Part shown: one piece after another, positions 26,882 to 35,074 of the stretch
Layout: every line of letters starts with the position of its first letter
How positions within the stretch are numbered: position 1 is the first letter of the stretch
Assembly (NCBI GenBank): GCA_964654695.1
Contig: CAZZKJ010000003.1
Span: forward strand, 59,546-123,545
DNA: 64,000 nucleotides
From: CAZZKJ01 sp964654695
GTDB taxonomy: Bacteria > Krumholzibacteriota > Krumholzibacteriia > WVZY01
Reading direction: 5' to 3'
The notes under the pieces: generated by a model
Told to the model about the DNA's origin: nothing
The model's input: only the letters and a program-made list of their open reading frames with translations
Databases searched by the model: none
Made by a program: the position numbers and the translations under genes

Positions 26882-26914
26882 GCTATGCTTTTTTTTGGCA
26901 TAGCCTTTTCTTTT
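26882..26914 (+). terminator. Intrinsic-terminator-like hairpin
   Basis: GCTATGC (26882-26888) pairs with GCATAGC (26898-26904). The loop is T-rich and a CTTTTCTTTT tract follows. It lies between the SAM hydrolase stop and the FBP aldolase/phosphatase gene, so it would end the patatin-to-hydrolase transcript. Confidence 0.55.
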
Positions 26915-26939
26915 CAGTATTTAAAAAGGAGTGCGGAGT

Positions 26940-28037
26940 ATGGAAATCACTTTAAGCGTAATTAAAGCGGATATCGGCAGTATCGGCGGCCATATTCAAC
27001 CCAGCCAAGAGCTTTTGCAAGCGGTTGATAAATATGTCGGCAGCAACGGGAGCGGGATAATAATCGATTATGCTATAAGCTCGACAGGTGATGATGTGGC
27101 TCTTCTCCTCACCCACCAGAATGGAAAGCTCGATGAAAAAGTTCATAAGCTTGCTTGGGGCGCTTTTACAACCGGAACGGAAGTGGCTAAAAAACAAGGA
27201 CTTTATGGGGCCGGCCAGGATCTTTTGAAGGATTCGTTTTCGGGAAATGTGAAAGGTATGGGACCGGCCGTTGCCGAGCTCGAATTCGAGGAGAGGCAAA
27301 ACGAGCCTTTTTTGCTATTTACGGCGGATAAAACGGATCCAGGAGCATACAACCTGCCGGCTTACCTTGCATTCGCCGATCCCATGCACAATGCAGGCCT
27401 TATGCTCAGTCCCAAAATGAAGGATGGTTTCACTTTTCGCATTATGGACGTATCCAATACCGAGGGCGACCGTGTTATCGAACTTAATGCACCGGAAGAT
27501 ATTTACGATATAGCGGCGCTTCTGAGGGACAACCAGAAATATGTTGTTGAATCCGTATATTCCAGGACCGACGGCGAACCGGCGGCTGCGATAAGCACAA
27601 CCAGGCTGCACAATATCGCGGGACGTTATACGGGTAAAGACGACCCGGTGATGCTTGTCAGAACTCAGGGAAGTTTTCCGGCTACCGGAGAAGTTCTGTC
27701 ACCCTTCCGGCTGGGACATTTTGTTGCGGGCTTTATGAGAGGCAGTCATACCGGGCCCCTCATGCCTGTTGTCCAGAACTCGTCCATTTCATTTTTCGAC
27801 GGGCCTCCGGTTGTCGCCTGCGCGGCCTACTGTGTGCAAAATGGGATATTGACGGAAGCTGCGGATGCTTTTGCACATCCTTTCTGGGATTTTATAAGAG
27901 ACAAGGTATCGCGCAAGGCCATCGAGATACGCGAACAGGGTTTCAGCGGATGCGCAATGCTTGGTTTCGATGAATTGGAATATACGGGAATCACCGAGAG
28001 GCTGGAGAAAATAAACGGTAAATTCAAAATGGAATAA
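26940..28037 (+). CDS. Bifunctional fructose-1,6-bisphosphate aldolase/phosphatase (class V)
   Basis: A 365-residue gluconeogenic enzyme that both condenses triose phosphates and dephosphorylates fructose 1,6-bisphosphate. This unidirectional enzyme type was first described in archaea and early-branching bacteria. The N-terminus LSVIKADIGSIGGHIQPS holds the Asp and His metal ligands, followed by GDDVALLLTH and a conserved ACAAYC region near the end. AAGGAG lies 8 bp upstream of the ATG at 26940; a GTG at 26931 is in frame but overlaps this site. The gene stands alone after a terminator-like hairpin. It implies a one-way gluconeogenic step from triose phosphate to fructose 6-phosphate. Confidence 0.93.
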   Translation: MEITLSVIKADIGSIGGHIQPSQELLQAVDKYVGSNGSGIIIDYAISSTGDDVALLLTHQNGKLDEKVHKLAWGAFTTGTEVAKKQGLYGAGQDLLKDSFSGNVKGMGPAVAELEFEERQNEPFLLFTADKTDPGAYNLPAYLAFADPMHNAGLMLSPKMKDGFTFRIMDVSNTEGDRVIELNAPEDIYDIAALLRDNQKYVVESVYSRTDGEPAAAISTTRLHNIAGRYTGKDDPVMLVRTQGSFPATGEVLSPFRLGHFVAGFMRGSHTGPLMPVVQNSSISFFDGPPVVACAAYCVQNGILTEAADAFAHPFWDFIRDKVSRKAIEIREQGFSGCAMLGFDELEYTGITERLEKINGKFKME

Positions 28038-28089
28038 ACCGCTCCAGCTTTACGAAGGATAAGCCGCCGGGCGACCGGGGGGCGACAGT

Positions 28090-28227
28090 TCATTCGACAA
28101 ACTCTGCCACGAAATAGCAGAGTGTCAGTTTTTCTTCGGTCGCGAGTTCAATCATCTTGTTCCATTTATAGACGGCTCCGACCTCGAACACTGCTTTCTT
28201 GAGATAATCTCCTGCACATCCTGTATA
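28090..28227 (-). other. Short open frame directly after the glycosyltransferase stop (possible fragment or small protein)
   Basis: The 45 codons that follow the glycosyltransferase TGA stay open in the same frame and encode a plausible helical peptide (KKAVFEVGAVYKWNKMI, ending LTLCYFVAEFVE). The GTG at 28191 could start a 33-residue protein. It may be the remnant of a lost gene tail or a small protein. I see no family match. Confidence 0.3.
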
Positions 28228-29865
28228 TCAGTATTCAATCACCCGGCTGCATGGATCCGTGTTTTTTGGCGATCGGTGTGCCCGGGTTGCAAACCGTAAA
28301 CCCCGGCGAATGTAAATATTCTTGAACTTTCTCTCATTTATTTCATAGGTTCGTTTCAGTTCAAAATCTTCCGATTTCAGTCTGCGGTAAATACCGGCCC
28401 AAAGAGGATGCATGGCTATGTCAATTCGATCAGGAGACAGATCATTTATATTTTCAAAAGAAGAGAGCACCAGGCATTGGGGATTCGTGGAAAAAATATA
28501 ATCAACGATTTTATCGACGCTTTCCGGACTGCTGCCTTTGTTATATTTTTGAAAAGAATCGAATCTGATCCTGCTTATTATTTTATCGGTTAGTCCCAGC
28601 ATGTCTATGACTACGTGATCCGAATAATATGATATAGCTCCGATCTCATTGGTGGCGATTTTCGATCCACGTTCCAGTGACTGTTCCAAATCCCTGCCGA
28701 TTGATCTCAAAGTTGCGGAATGCATCCAGTCATGAGCACAGACATTGCGAATAACTTTGAAAGCCTGAGCGAAATTCAGGATAAGCATCAGGATCAGGCT
28801 GATGACGGCTGTTCTGTACACAACGGTTCTGAGATGTCTCTTCAAATCGTCCATGATCGTAAGCAGACCCGTAAGAGCAAGAGTCATAAAAAATGGGAAA
28901 AAGGGCAGTGAAAACCTGTCAAAACGAAGAACATCCGCTCCCACGTAGACTATGAACAGAAGTTGAAGGGCAACTACCAGCCAGCAGTACTTCCAACAGA
29001 ATCTCATCTTTTCTCCAGCGGGGGGAATGAAAATGAAAGGAAGAAACATAATCAGACCGCTTTTTGCAAAAAACCTGGCAAGATAGGATGCCCCGGCGAG
29101 AAGAGGGGCGGTATAAATATGAGTGGCTCCGGGTTTGGCGAAATAAGTGTTCGGCAAGAAAGATCCGAAATATGAATATTTCCATAACGCTGCACCGAAA
29201 TATAAGAGAAGCGGCAGACCGGTCTGCATTATCCTGCCGACGGTGGGGCGTTTTTTTCCCTCGCGGTACAGCACGGCGGCATTTGCGGCGAGAAAAATAA
29301 CGCCTTCAGGACGCATCAGCGAAGCCGGCAGAAACGCTGCGGCCGATAAGGAAGCCATGCGCCAATTGCCCCTTGAGGCTCCTTTAATATGCAGGATGCT
29401 TCCGAGGAGAATCAGAGTTAGATAAGTTGAACTTTCAAGCCCGGATGAAGCGTAAAAGGCCAGGGGGAAAAAGCAGGCTGATACGGTAATAAAAGCATTG
29501 AGGAGAATTCGAGTTCCGGGCCGCGGGTTATCGAGTTTCTCTGCTGCGGCCCTCCTCATAAGCGCTGCGGTGAGGAATACCGCTCCAACAGATGAGGCCA
29601 TCGATGCTCCCACTGCGAGACGGACTATATCGATCCCGAGTCTTGCTCCGGCGGACAAGCCGAGCGTCCATAGCAGATTAGAAAAGCCTTCAACATGTTC
29701 GCCGGGATTGAATGTTAGTCCATGTCCGCCGGCAAGGTTGTGCGCGTAGCGGAAACTTATGAAGGCATCATCCGGAATCCAGCTGATAAACAGCAGCGCG
29801 CAGCCGATATGAGCAGATACCGGCAATAATAACAATAAGTTGCTGGATATGAAGTTTTTTCTCAT
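28228..29865 (-). CDS. GT-C fold membrane glycosyltransferase
   Basis: An integral membrane protein of 545 aa with about nine to eleven membrane segments. Its first loop carries WIPDDAFISFRYAHNLAGG, where the paired acidic residues act as the catalytic or metal site of GT-C polyprenyl-phosphate-dependent glycosyltransferases. It also has EGFSNLLWT after that loop. A soluble C-terminal part with SYYSDHVVIDMLGLTDK is shared with bacterial ArnT/AftB-like relatives. It probably transfers a sugar from a lipid-linked donor to an envelope polysaccharide or lipid on the periplasmic side. The start at 29865 is favoured over 29910, since the hydrophobic N-terminus begins there. The gene is monocistronic. 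Confidence 0.72.
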   Translation of the reverse strand: MRKNFISSNLLLLLPVSAHIGCALLFISWIPDDAFISFRYAHNLAGGHGLTFNPGEHVEGFSNLLWTLGLSAGARLGIDIVRLAVGASMASSVGAVFLTAALMRRAAAEKLDNPRPGTRILLNAFITVSACFFPLAFYASSGLESSTYLTLILLGSILHIKGASRGNWRMASLSAAAFLPASLMRPEGVIFLAANAAVLYREGKKRPTVGRIMQTGLPLLLYFGAALWKYSYFGSFLPNTYFAKPGATHIYTAPLLAGASYLARFFAKSGLIMFLPFIFIPPAGEKMRFCWKYCWLVVALQLLFIVYVGADVLRFDRFSLPFFPFFMTLALTGLLTIMDDLKRHLRTVVYRTAVISLILMLILNFAQAFKVIRNVCAHDWMHSATLRSIGRDLEQSLERGSKIATNEIGAISYYSDHVVIDMLGLTDKIISRIRFDSFQKYNKGSSPESVDKIVDYIFSTNPQCLVLSSFENINDLSPDRIDIAMHPLWAGIYRRLKSEDFELKRTYEINERKFKNIYIRRGLRFATRAHRSPKNTDPCSRVIEY

Positions 29866-30089
29866 TTCAATTATGATTTCCCCGGTTATCAGACTTCGGC
29901 GGCAAATCAAACTTGCTCACGATGGCGTGAAATCATGATCCCATATTCGCAGATCCTTCTGCAAGAAATAGAAATAATATCGAATAACTAGTGCGGCGGC
30001 GTGTAGCATGCCATTATCGGCCTGGTTTTAACGACATGCCGGGAGTGGATTGGCAGATCGTCGGAAAGTCCCCGGAAGCCTATTTTGTC

Positions 30090-30118
30090 TTGATCGTTTG
30101 ATTTACGAGGTCTAGAAT
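30090..30118 (+). promoter_or_regulatory. Predicted sigma-70 type promoter for the ECF operon
   Basis: TTGATC (30090-30095) and TAGAAT (30113-30118) are spaced by 17 bp and lie 42 bp upstream of the GTG start. The rest of the 294-bp gap from the glycosyltransferase (29866-30159) shows no other clear feature. Confidence 0.5.
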
Positions 30119-30159
30119 TGCTCACAGCAAATGCAAGCATGGTTTTAGGGAGGTCGAGA

Positions 30160-30780
30160 GTGGAGGAAATCCAAAAATCCGTCATTGAAAAGTGGCGTGA
30201 AGGGGATCAAGAGGCGTTCGAAAAAATTGTTCGTCTCTATATGTCCGATGCCTATTTGACCGCGCTGGCGTTTGTCCGCAACGAAGATGACGCCCGGGAC
30301 CTGTCCCAGGAAGCATTCATAAAGGTTTACCAGGCCAGAAAATCCTTCGACCCGACCCGCCCTTTCTACCCGTGGTTCTACAGAATACTGAAAAACCACT
30401 GTCTTAATTTCATAAGACGGTTCTCCAGAAAATACGAGAGTATTTATTACGAAAACAACCCCGACAGGGAACGCCTCACCTCCAAAGTGCCTACGCCAAT
30501 TGAGCATCTGGAGGGAAAAGAGCGCAGGGCGTTTTTGCTGGCGGCAATTGACAGAGTGTCTATTGAGCACCGCGAGATCATTATTCTGAAGAATTTCAAG
30601 GAGTATTCCTACCAGGAGATCTCAGACATTCTCGAAATACCGATGGGAACGGTGATGTCGCGTCTTTATTATGCCCGAAAAAGGCTGAAGGAAATGATAA
30701 GCGAATTCGAGAAAAAAGGCCTTCCGGAAAGCGGTGTCCCCGTATTAGAAGGAAACGCATCTCCGGGGGAGGTGGTTTAA
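30160..30780 (+). CDS. ECF-type RNA polymerase sigma factor
   Basis: A 206-residue extracytoplasmic-function sigma factor. Region 2 runs through VRLYMSDAYLTALAFVRNEDDARDLSQEAF and FYPWFYRILKNHCLNFIRR, and region 4 has a helix-turn-helix with YSYQEISDILEIPMGTVMSRLYYARKRL. The GTG at 30160 has AGGGAGG 6 bp upstream, far better than the in-frame TTG at 30118. The stop abuts the next gene, whose zinc-binding anti-sigma motif shows that this is a sigma/anti-sigma pair. Which signal releases it is unknown. Confidence 0.93.
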   Translation: MEEIQKSVIEKWREGDQEAFEKIVRLYMSDAYLTALAFVRNEDDARDLSQEAFIKVYQARKSFDPTRPFYPWFYRILKNHCLNFIRRFSRKYESIYYENNPDRERLTSKVPTPIEHLEGKERRAFLLAAIDRVSIEHREIIILKNFKEYSYQEISDILEIPMGTVMSRLYYARKRLKEMISEFEKKGLPESGVPVLEGNASPGEVV

Positions 30781-31215
30781 ATGATCTGCGCGCGTTTTCA
30801 GAGCGAAGGTATGAAGCTTCTGGACGGCGAGATGGAGAATGCCGAGAAAGCGCTTTACGAAGAGCATCTTCGAAGCTGTGAAGATTGCAAAAAAGAAATG
30901 AAGGAAATCGGCATGATCATCGATTGGACCAAGGAACTCAAGCTCAGGGAACCCGAAGATGAATTCTGGAATGCATACTGGAACGGGCTTTACAAGCGCC
31001 TGGAGAGAAATTTTGGATTCTTTTTGGTTATTATCGGGGTTATCGCTCTTGTGATTTATGGAATTATAAGAGCAGTAACGAGTCCCGAATTTCTTACTTT
31101 TAGCGGAATTAGCCTGGCGCTTATTCTTGTGGGCCTCTTGATTGTTTTCATATCGGTGGCCAGGGAAAGATACTATGAGCGAAAGAATGACCCATATAGG
31201 AAGGTAAAGAGATGA
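30781..31215 (+). CDS. Membrane zinc-finger anti-sigma factor
   Basis: A 144-residue protein starting right after the sigma gene. The N-terminal zinc-binding anti-sigma motif is HLRSCEDC, with His29, Cys33 and Cys36 in the HxxxCxxC pattern. Two membrane segments follow (about residues 78-95 and 103-126). It should hold the ECF sigma factor at the membrane until a signal arrives. The last 4 bp overlap the YbjQ gene start (ATGA type), so all three are co-translated. Confidence 0.85.
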   Translation: MICARFQSEGMKLLDGEMENAEKALYEEHLRSCEDCKKEMKEIGMIIDWTKELKLREPEDEFWNAYWNGLYKRLERNFGFFLVIIGVIALVIYGIIRAVTSPEFLTFSGISLALILVGLLIVFISVARERYYERKNDPYRKVKR

Positions 31216-31532
31216 TCATAACAACGACCGACCTGGTTCCCGGCAAGCGGATAATAAGAGTGCTGGGACTGGTAAAAGGTAATACCATCCGTTCCCGTCA
31301 TCTGGGCAAGGATATTCTTGCAAGCTTTAAAAACATAGCCGGCGGAGAAATACGTCAATACACAAAATTGATTGCCGAATCGAGAGAACAGTGCTTGGAC
31401 CGTATGCGTACGGAAGCCACAGAATTGGGCGCAAACGCAGTTGTGGGCACGCGCTTCACTACCGCCAGCATGATGCAGAACGCAGCCGAGCTTCTCGCCT
31501 ACGGTACTGCTGTTGTTGTTGAAAACGAATGA
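31212..31532 (+). CDS. YbjQ family (heavy-metal-binding domain) protein
   Basis: A 106-residue protein of the YbjQ/DUF74 family. The N-terminal strands are followed by IRSRHLGKDILASFKNIAGGEIRQYTKLI and a helix with REQCLDRMRTEATELGANAVVG, the family's diagnostic stretch. Members form pentameric beta assemblies and are often called heavy-metal-binding, but the physiological role is unclear. Here it is the third gene in a sigma/anti-sigma operon with 4 bp overlap. It could be a regulated output or a modulator of the stress response. Confidence 0.9.
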   Translation: MIITTTDLVPGKRIIRVLGLVKGNTIRSRHLGKDILASFKNIAGGEIRQYTKLIAESREQCLDRMRTEATELGANAVVGTRFTTASMMQNAAELLAYGTAVVVENE

Positions 31533-31700
31533 TCCGCCGCTCTTTCTTGATACTCCTTCCGTGGGATGTTATATTTCAAGATAGTTGAAGTGCTACTTGG
31601 GTTTGCCAGGGTTAAATGCCGCCGCCAGGCCATGCCTCTTGGTGCCGCCCCGCGCTGACAAGCGACTCAGGTAATTACAGATTAGAAAACGGAGCGAATA

Positions 31701-32540
31701 ATGATTATTGGCGAATGGAATGTTAAAGAATGTCTGGTAGGAAAATTTAAGCTGGACGGCGGAGCTATGTTCGGTGTTGTCCCCAAAACCATATGGTCCA
31801 AACTGATTCCAGCTGATGATCTAAACAGAATCCCTATGGCGTTAAGAACACTACTGATAATCGGCAACGGTAAATCCATCCTTATAGATTCGGGCAGCGG
31901 ACGTGGATACGGAGAGAAACTGGAAAGGATCTACCAATTCAATGAATATAAAGGAGTGGATAAAGCGCTTCTGGAAGCCGGTCTCAGCCGGACTGATATC
32001 ACCGATGTTATCGTATCCCACCTGCATTTCGATCATGGGGGTGGTCTGGCCGAACCGGACAGCGGCGGCTGGAAACTCTCCTTTCCGAATGCCCGGCATC
32101 ATGTCCATGCCGCGCAATGGGATCACGCGCTTTCGCCGACCGCCAGGGATCGGGCCAGTTATTTCGAGGATAGAATAGAAATACTGCAAAAAGAGGGGGC
32201 CCTCGATCTGCATGACGGTCCCTGGAGCATGGATAACGGGTTGGATATCGAGATAGTAAACGGTCATACTCCCGGGCAGCAGCTGCCGAAAATATCCGGC
32301 GGAGGTAAAACCCTGTTTTTCTGCGGAGATCTGGTGCCCACGGCATCTCATCTACCTGTTCCTTATATAATGGCTTATGATCTCAATCCCGTTCTCGCGA
32401 TGGAAGAAAAGCTGGATTATCTCGACAGGGCGGTCGACCAGGAGTGGATACTTTTCTTTGAACACGATCCCGAGATTGCTGCCTGCCTGGTTAAAAAGTC
32501 AGGCAAAAGGTATTTAGCAGCGGAACCTGTTAAATTATAA
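31701..32540 (+). CDS. Metallo-beta-lactamase fold hydrolase
   Basis: A 279-residue MBL-fold enzyme with the metal motif HLHFDHGG (residues about 111-118). Further ligands are likely H in VNGHTPGQ, D in FCGDLVPT and H in FFEHDPE. The domain order matches soluble MBL hydrolases such as lactonase-like and phosphodiesterase-like families. The substrate cannot be told. No signal peptide is present, so it is cytoplasmic. It stands alone between the YbjQ gene and the Cys-rich gene, and it has GGAGCG as a ribosome site before the ATG. Confidence 0.88.
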   Translation: MIIGEWNVKECLVGKFKLDGGAMFGVVPKTIWSKLIPADDLNRIPMALRTLLIIGNGKSILIDSGSGRGYGEKLERIYQFNEYKGVDKALLEAGLSRTDITDVIVSHLHFDHGGGLAEPDSGGWKLSFPNARHHVHAAQWDHALSPTARDRASYFEDRIEILQKEGALDLHDGPWSMDNGLDIEIVNGHTPGQQLPKISGGGKTLFFCGDLVPTASHLPVPYIMAYDLNPVLAMEEKLDYLDRAVDQEWILFFEHDPEIAACLVKKSGKRYLAAEPVKL

Positions 32541-32551
32541 GTTTGTTGCGC

Positions 32552-32580
32552 TTGACTTTTGGATTGTTTTATGAAATATT
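32552..32580 (+). promoter_or_regulatory. Candidate promoter for the Cys-rich secreted protein gene
   Basis: TTGACT (32552-32557) and AATATT (32575-32580) are 17 bp apart, 50 bp before the start codon. The -35 box is good and the -10 box matches at four of six bases. Confidence 0.42.
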
Positions 32581-32630
32581 CTCAATAATCAATTGATCAT
32601 TTGCCAAACCTTTGCTACAGGAGGTTTTTT

Positions 32631-33197
32631 ATGTTGAAAAGAGTGTTGGTACCGTCAATCGTCCTGCTTCTATTCGTTGGGATTTCCGTATTAGCTGTTT
32701 CCGGTCTGGATTCCGCCCTGGCCGGCAATTCATGCAGTAAAAAAACCAAGAAGGCAGGCGCATCGGCCGCTGCGGCCGGTTGTACCAAGGGGACAAAAGC
32801 TTCTTCCATGTGTTCGAAAGCATCAGCCGCAGCTTCGGCGGCTTGTTCGAAAATGTCCGGATCGGCAAAATCCGCCTGCTGCTCAAAGCAAAAAGCGGCT
32901 AATGCTTCAGCATCAATTCAGGGCGTATCGACGGATATGCCGTGGCATGAATCCAAAAGAATAGTCCTGACCGGCAGTTATGTCTGCGGGAAGTGCTCCC
33001 TTTCCAAGCTGGATTTTTGCCAGGGATTTCTTAAAACTTCCGAAGGCAGCCTGTTTCCCCTTATGACCGGACTCCAGGTCAATAAGATGAAAATGGCCGC
33101 TCACAGCAAAGACGCAAAAGGATTCGAAGTGGTTTCCAAGGTGAGAATCATAAACGGCGTCAAGTATCTACAGGTGCGGAACTTTACTAATCTTTAA
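32631..33197 (+). CDS. Secreted Cys-Ser-Lys-rich protein of unknown function
   Basis: A 188-residue exported protein that I do not recognise. The signal peptide (about residues 1-31) is followed by a low-complexity region (about 33-95) rich in Ala, Ser and Lys with Cys at 35, 51, 61, 72, 83 and 84. The triplet C-S/T-K recurs at most of these positions. The C-terminal half is folded-looking, with VCGKCSLSKLDFC (Cys119, 122 and 130) followed by basic strands. The Cys spacing suggests metal binding or disulfide cross-linking in the envelope. AGGAGG lies 6 bp before the ATG. A terminator hairpin follows closely, so it is transcribed alone. Confidence 0.6.
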   Translation: MLKRVLVPSIVLLLFVGISVLAVSGLDSALAGNSCSKKTKKAGASAAAAGCTKGTKASSMCSKASAAASAACSKMSGSAKSACCSKQKAANASASIQGVSTDMPWHESKRIVLTGSYVCGKCSLSKLDFCQGFLKTSEGSLFPLMTGLQVNKMKMAAHSKDAKGFEVVSKVRIINGVKYLQVRNFTNL

Positions 33198-33223
33198 TAC
33201 CCAACAGGATTAATATGAAAAAA

Positions 33224-33252
33224 GAGGCTTTCCTGGGAAGCCTCTTTTTTTT
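33224..33252. terminator. Bidirectional intrinsic terminator
   Basis: GAGGCTTTC pairs with GGGAAGCCTC (33224-33244, 9 bp with one G-T pair, 3-base loop). An eight-T run follows on the plus strand and an A-run precedes it, so it can also serve the opposing DUF4384 gene. Confidence 0.85.
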
Positions 33253-33274
33253 GTTCTGAATATCGAAGTTGGTA

Positions 33275-34831
33275 TCATCTTTTGCGTGATTTCCCGCTCT
33301 TGGAACGTTTCCCGCTTGATCCGGATCTGTGGGAAGCGGCTCGGCGGTGGGAAGGCGTCCGGCTGGGTTTGCGGATGCTTCGCGTAGATCCGCGGGCTTT
33401 TTTCGATGGTTTTTGCAGGGAACGCGAGGATTTCTTCTTATGAATATTTCCGCCGCGGGACTTGCTTTTGCCGGAGCGTTTTTTATAAACTTTCGACTTA
33501 TTTCCCTTGTAAATACGCTTCTCGGTTTTATGTTTTGGATGGATACGCGGAAGCCGCCCGGGCTTTTTTATACCGGAACGTTTTACACTCTTCTTATAGC
33601 CTGTGCGCACGCCTTTATTAATATGTTTTCTCTTTAGTGTGCGATCCTTCACATATGATTTGCGGTTCATTTCCCGTGTATGTTTGTAACGAACGGAATT
33701 GATCCTAAGATCGGGGTTCCTCCTCGAGGCGTAAGCCGCCGCGGCATAGAGATTGGTTTTGCGGCGGTGACGCTGGAGATGCAGGGGCCTGTACACATAG
33801 CTATTATTTGCGTAGTAACGATCATATCCCCAGCCTGACGAACCCCACCCCCAGCCAGATCCCCAATACGGGTAGTCATAGTAATTCCATCCCCAGCCCC
33901 ATCCGAAATTGAAACTGAATCCCGATCCCACCCCATAAAAAGGATCATAATATCCCCACCATGGGTCGTACCAAAGAGGAGAGTAGTACCAGGGACGCGA
34001 GTAATAAGAATAAAACGATCCGGGATAATAAACTGAGGATTCATAGGGATAAAAAGCTATATATACTTTAGAAGAGGTTTCGTCTTCATGCACATCTTCG
34101 TCGTTTTGCTGTTCCGCAGCCAAAACGGCTTCGAAGCCCCGGTCAAGGGGATAAGCCAGGCCGGATCTTTGTCTTTTTATCTCGGTCCAGTCATATTTGG
34201 CGCAGGATTCGGCATATGTTCTGCGTCCCCCTTCATGGCATTCCGAGCAGATATACCTGGGATATTCTACAGTGTCGTTAATAAAGAAATCAGTGAAAGC
34301 CATCGACACTCCGTCCAGATGGCTTATCCCTCTTACGAGTTCCGATGCAATCATGTTGGCGGCCAGCATGGGGTCGCCATCAATACGGAAGAGTTCGTCC
34401 GCCGGAAGGTTCTCGTTTGCAGCTAAAAAGTCCAATTCTTCATCGTTGATCCGGCTTCTATCGATCACTGAAACGGCAAAAATGTATTCCAGCCCAGTAG
34501 AACCGCTGACGAGCAACGCAGAGTTGGGATTGTCGGGAATTTCATATTTTCTTCCGGCAAATGCTTTCTTAATGCGCGAGGAAGATTCAGGGTATATCAG
34601 GTGGACATAACCATCGGTATCGATATCGAAGATTATGACATATGAATCTTCAGTGGTTTCGAACCTGAGGTTGATGCTTTCACCGGGTTTGTAAATGGAT
34701 CCGGCCGGATCGGCCAGATCGATCTTTATCCCACCCGATATCAAGGTTTGCGGGGACGAGCGGGTAACTGAGAATGCTTGGACCGGCAGCAGCATCATAC
34801 CGGCCGCCAGTGTTACAAGAAGTTTTTTCAT
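33275..34831 (-). CDS. Exported DUF4384 protein with CxxCH motif, aromatic-rich middle and basic tail
   Basis: A 518-residue envelope protein. A signal peptide (about residues 1-22) precedes a DUF4384 domain (about 35-130) with the pattern GESINLRFETTEDSYVIIFD. The next part holds a CSECH motif (Cys195 to His199), with another Cys at 210, resembling a c-type heme or zinc site. Residues about 255-350 are rich in Tyr, Trp and Gly. The last about 160 residues are extremely rich in Lys, Arg and Ser, like histone-like or polyanion-binding tails. The start at 34831 has GGAGGG 5 bp upstream. It has its own promoter (34885-34913). It might bind envelope polyanions, but the function is unknown. Confidence 0.65.
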   Translation of the reverse strand: MKKLLVTLAAGMMLLPVQAFSVTRSSPQTLISGGIKIDLADPAGSIYKPGESINLRFETTEDSYVIIFDIDTDGYVHLIYPESSSRIKKAFAGRKYEIPDNPNSALLVSGSTGLEYIFAVSVIDRSRINDEELDFLAANENLPADELFRIDGDPMLAANMIASELVRGISHLDGVSMAFTDFFINDTVEYPRYICSECHEGGRRTYAESCAKYDWTEIKRQRSGLAYPLDRGFEAVLAAEQQNDEDVHEDETSSKVYIAFYPYESSVYYPGSFYSYYSRPWYYSPLWYDPWWGYYDPFYGVGSGFSFNFGWGWGWNYYDYPYWGSGWGWGSSGWGYDRYYANNSYVYRPLHLQRHRRKTNLYAAAAYASRRNPDLRINSVRYKHTREMNRKSYVKDRTLKRKHINKGVRTGYKKSVKRSGIKKPGRLPRIHPKHKTEKRIYKGNKSKVYKKRSGKSKSRGGNIHKKKSSRSLQKPSKKARGSTRSIRKPSRTPSHRRAASHRSGSSGKRSKSGKSRKR

Positions 34832-34884
34832 GGGGCTCCCTCCAATCGTTTGAGGTTGCCAGGGGGAATCGGTTACACCTCTAA

Positions 34885-34913
34885 AGTATAGCCCTTTTAC
34901 GCATATGTGGCAA
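34885..34913 (-). promoter_or_regulatory. Predicted promoter for the DUF4384 protein gene
   Basis: On the minus strand TTGCCA (34913-34908) and TATACT (34890-34885) have a 17-bp spacer, 54 bp upstream of the start codon. The boxes match five of six bases at -10 and four or more at -35. Confidence 0.6.
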
Positions 34914-34957
34914 GACCAAGACAACTCTGGCTCAGCGATAATTTCGCAAGATTGCTT

Positions 34958-34986
34958 TTGACGACGAGTTAACCCTTTGTTATCTT
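34958..34986 (+). promoter_or_regulatory. Predicted promoter for the tol-pal operon
   Basis: TTGACG (34958-34963) and TATCTT (34981-34986) are spaced by 17 bp, about 90 bp before tolQ. The two divergent promoters here lie within 100 bp of each other. Confidence 0.55.
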
Positions 34987-35074
34987 TGGAACCATCCCGA
35001 AGCTCGGATGTTTAATAAAACTGCGTGTTTCCATTCAAACATGATACATGCTGGCAATAATGAAAGGGTTATTC

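Noticed and set aside
28228..28230. In-frame TGA at the end of the glycosyltransferase as selenocysteine
   Set aside because: The protein already has its expected C-terminus, the downstream peptide has no glycosyltransferase pattern, and no SECIS-like stem was apparent.
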